A stretch of 6,845 bases of DNA from an uncultured Endomicrobiia bacterium (GTDB taxonomy: Bacteria; Elusimicrobiota; Endomicrobiia; Endomicrobiales; Endomicrobiaceae): the NCBI GenBank assembly GCA_905236115.1, contig CAJOOL010000058.1:1-6845 (forward strand), written 5' to 3'. The position numbers were made by a program, and so were the translations under genes. The notes beneath the pieces were generated by a model. The model saw only the letters and a list, made by a program, of their open reading frames with translations, searched no databases and was not told the DNA's origin. This document shows, one piece after another, positions 5,753 through 6,845 of this stretch. Every line of letters begins with the position of its first letter. Position 1 is the first letter of the stretch.

Positions 5753-6241
5753 ATGAATGATTTAAATAAAATATTATCAACCGAAGAAATAATAAAAGCG
5801 GTTAATCAGCTAAAAAAAGAAAACAAAAAAATTGTTTTCACCAACGGCTGTTTTGATTTGCTTCATATCGGGCATGTAAGCCTGTTTCAGAAAGCCAAAA
5901 CTTTAGGTGATGTTTTAATCGTTGCCATAAATTCCGACAGTTCTTTGGCGGGGTTGAAAGGTCCTAAAAGACCGCTTGTCGGGCAGGAAGACAGAACAAA
6001 ACTTCTTGCCGCATTAAGCTGTATAGACTATGTTACCGTATTTAGCGAGCCGACGCCTTACGAACTGTTAAGCAAATTAAAACCTGATGTTTTGGTTAAA
6101 GGCGGCGACTATAAAATAGAAGATATTGTCGGAAGAGAGTTCGTAAAAGAAGTTTACCGCTATCCTCTTGTTGAGGGCAAATCCACCACCAACTTAATAA
6201 AACTGATTGTTGAAAGATACGGTTCTTTTAATTTTTCTTAA
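5753..6241 (+). CDS. rfaE2: D-glycero-beta-D-manno-heptose 1-phosphate adenylyltransferase (stand-alone)
   Basis: A 162-residue nucleotidyltransferase that joins ATP and heptose 1-phosphate to give ADP-heptose and pyrophosphate. It corresponds to the C-terminal half of the enterobacterial fusion HldE; the kinase half is absent, so a separate rfaE1 gene is expected elsewhere. The cytidylyltransferase-fold motifs are T-N-G-C-F-D-L-L-H-I-G-H (30-41, with H-x-G-H at 38-41), N-S-D (60-62), G-P-K-R-P-L (70-75), D-V-L-V-K-G-G-D-Y (112-120), V-G-R-E (126-129) and S-T-T-N-L-I (144-149). Length is normal for the split form. No clear ribosome binding site precedes the ATG at 5753, which is odd among its neighbours, but no later in-frame start would keep the first motif. 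A GDP-heptose (HddC-type) enzyme is less likely, given the motif set. Confidence 0.93.
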   Translation: MNDLNKILSTEEIIKAVNQLKKENKKIVFTNGCFDLLHIGHVSLFQKAKTLGDVLIVAINSDSSLAGLKGPKRPLVGQEDRTKLLAALSCIDYVTVFSEPTPYELLSKLKPDVLVKGGDYKIEDIVGREFVKEVYRYPLVEGKSTTNLIKLIVERYGSFNFS

Positions 6242-6245
6242 GATC

Positions 6246-6278
6246 TTGCTCATTCAGAATTAATCAGCATTTCCTTAA
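6246..6278 (-). repeat. Dispersed repeat A, copy 3
   Basis: A full-length copy, 30/33 identical to 44-76, beginning four bases after the rfaE2 stop. Its right end (TTAACT, 6275-6280) may act as the -35 box of the candidate promoter that follows. Confidence 0.6.
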
Positions 6279-6303
6279 CTATATTTTTATCGGGTGTTAT
6301 ATA
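6275..6303 (+). promoter_or_regulatory. Possible promoter of a short transcript
   Basis: TTAACT (6275-6280), 17 bp, then TATATA (6298-6303) with an extended -10 TG at 6295-6296; an overlapping perfect TATAAT lies at 6302-6307. Transcription would start near 6310-6314. The only thing downstream before the hairpin at 6350 is a micro-ORF, ATG at 6320 to TAA at 6341-6343 (M-K-F-K-I-F-V), with no ribosome binding site. The region is very AT-rich, so chance matches are likely. Confidence 0.3.
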
Positions 6304-6349
6304 TAATATAAAATTAAAAATGAAGTTCAAAATCTTTGTATAAAGGAAA

Positions 6350-6394
6350 CGAACAGAAGAAAATTTTTAGAAAAATTCCTCTGCTCGTTTTTTT
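6350..6394. terminator. Long hairpin with T-run, probably a terminator
   Basis: Arms 6350-6367 and 6372-6387 pair over about 12 bp plus an A/T extension after a 2-nt bulge, with a 4-nt loop. Seven T residues (6388-6394) follow on the plus strand, as for an intrinsic terminator after rfaE2 or after a small transcript. On the plus strand, two positions are A-C mismatches (6353/6384 and 6358/6379). On the minus strand the same positions become G-U pairs, so the RNA hairpin is continuous there, with a U-rich though imperfect tail. It may therefore end the minus-strand pilin transcript or work both ways. Confidence 0.6.
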
Positions 6395-6395
6395 C

Positions 6396-6424
6396 GGACT
6401 GTGCTATGTTCAGTCCAATTTTTT
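6396..6424 (+). terminator. Second hairpin terminator
   Basis: GGACTG (6396-6401) and CAGTCC (6411-6416) form a perfect 6-bp stem with a 9-nt loop, followed by AA and six T residues (6419-6424) and more T-rich sequence. It acts in the plus direction, directly behind the first hairpin, and would stop rightward transcription before it enters the opposing pilin gene. From 6425 to 6493 I see only AT-rich sequence with no supported feature. Confidence 0.6.
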
Positions 6425-6493
6425 ATTTATTTTTGTTGCAGTAAATTTTTAAGTAAAAATGTTTTGACCATGTTAGTTTTTTACACTATTTTT

Positions 6494-6845
6494 TTATGCA
6501 TTATAATTAAAAAAACTGGTACCACTTGATATTCTATGTTCAAATCTAAAATCACCACCTCCGAATTCTTCCTTTTTATTTAAAATTATTTGAAAACCAT
6601 TGTTAGGATTGACACCAGAATTTATTCTAAAAGTCGTGAAGTATTTATTTCCCCTAATATCTATTCCTAAAATTTCATCATAATTTCTATTATATTCTTG
6701 TATAGGATCTCTATAAAAGTTTCCATATTCTGAGAAGTAACTTTTTTCGGCAGAAAGAATTAAGCCACTTAAAGCATAAGCTTCTGACCACTTTGCTTTG
6801 TCAACGTAACCTCTGTAAATAGGAACAGAAATTACCGACAGAATA
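6494..6845 (-). CDS. Type IV pilin/pseudopilin-like protein, C-terminal part (start outside window)
   Basis: The minus strand is open from the right edge to a TAA at 6496-6494, giving 116 residues with no start in the window. The fragment begins I-L-S-V-I-S-V-P-I-Y and continues R-G-Y-V-D-K-A-K-W-S-E-A. This is how type IV pilins and type II secretion pseudopilins look just after the conserved cleavage motif: the end of the hydrophobic helix, a P-x-Y break, then an amphipathic helix with K/E/A and a S-A-E-K-S-Y-F-S-E-Y-G-N-F-Y stretch. The remaining about 70 residues are a divergent, Tyr/Asn/Gly-rich head without paired cysteines. The missing N-terminus should hold the leader and G/F-T-L-x-E site, about 15-25 residues. 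The product would be processed by a prepilin peptidase and assembled in a pilus or secretion pseudopilus. Function within that group is unknown. Confidence 0.75.
   Translation of the reverse strand, partial: ILSVISVPIYRGYVDKAKWSEAYALSGLILSAEKSYFSEYGNFYRDPIQEYNRNYDEILGIDIRGNKYFTTFRINSGVNPNNGFQIILNKKEEFGGGDFRFEHRISSGTSFFNYNA

Noticed and set aside
6464..6492. Promoter-like TTGACC-17 bp-TATTTT pair on the plus strand
   Set aside because: The -10 match is poor and it would only drive antisense transcription into the pilin gene; expected by chance in this AT-rich stretch.

Overview
This is an AT-rich chromosomal window dominated by housekeeping genes. The gene set suggests a Gram-negative-type bacterium: it has an EF-P/acetyl-CoA carboxylase operon, two enzymes of ADP-heptose (LPS core sugar) synthesis, a CorA transporter and the end of a type IV pilin-like gene. 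The split (stand-alone) heptose adenylyltransferase and the short, divergent pilin would fit Elusimicrobiota (Endomicrobium/Elusimicrobium-like) among others. That placement is an impression from protein style and composition, not a demonstrated assignment.

Layout. 1-258 is gene-free and holds two small dispersed repeats and a palindrome in front of a small Xre-type regulator (259-600). A very good sigma70-type promoter (624-652) drives tRNA-Ser(GCU) (667-758). It is followed by an RNase HI-family protein (806-1495) that meets a convergent corA gene (1492-2484, minus) tail to tail, the two sharing a CTAG that supplies both stop codons. A 168-bp divergent spacer carries a good promoter for efp (2653-3216), accB (3241-3648) and accC (3666-5015), spaced 24 and 17 bp apart and almost certainly co-transcribed. 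After an 84-bp spacer built of short tandem repeats come gmhA (5100-5672) and, after an 80-bp spacer with a hairpin repeat, rfaE2 (5753-6241). The 252-bp region 6242-6493 is non-coding: a third copy of a dispersed repeat, a possible promoter, and two consecutive hairpins with T-runs. From 6494 to the right edge the minus strand encodes the C-terminal 116 residues of a type IV pilin/pseudopilin whose start lies outside the window.

How the genes fit together. AccB carries biotin and AccC carboxylates it, the first half of acetyl-CoA carboxylase that supplies malonyl-CoA for membrane lipids. EF-P relieves ribosome stalling at proline runs. GmhA makes the first heptose phosphate and RfaE2 performs the last activation to an ADP-heptose; the kinase (RfaE1), phosphatase (GmhB) and epimerase (HldD) are not in the window. 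No mobile element, CRISPR array, toxin or defence system is visible. The non-routine signals are the non-coding ones: two families of short dispersed repeats, a hairpin whose pairing differs by strand, a possible small transcript, and the pilin fragment.
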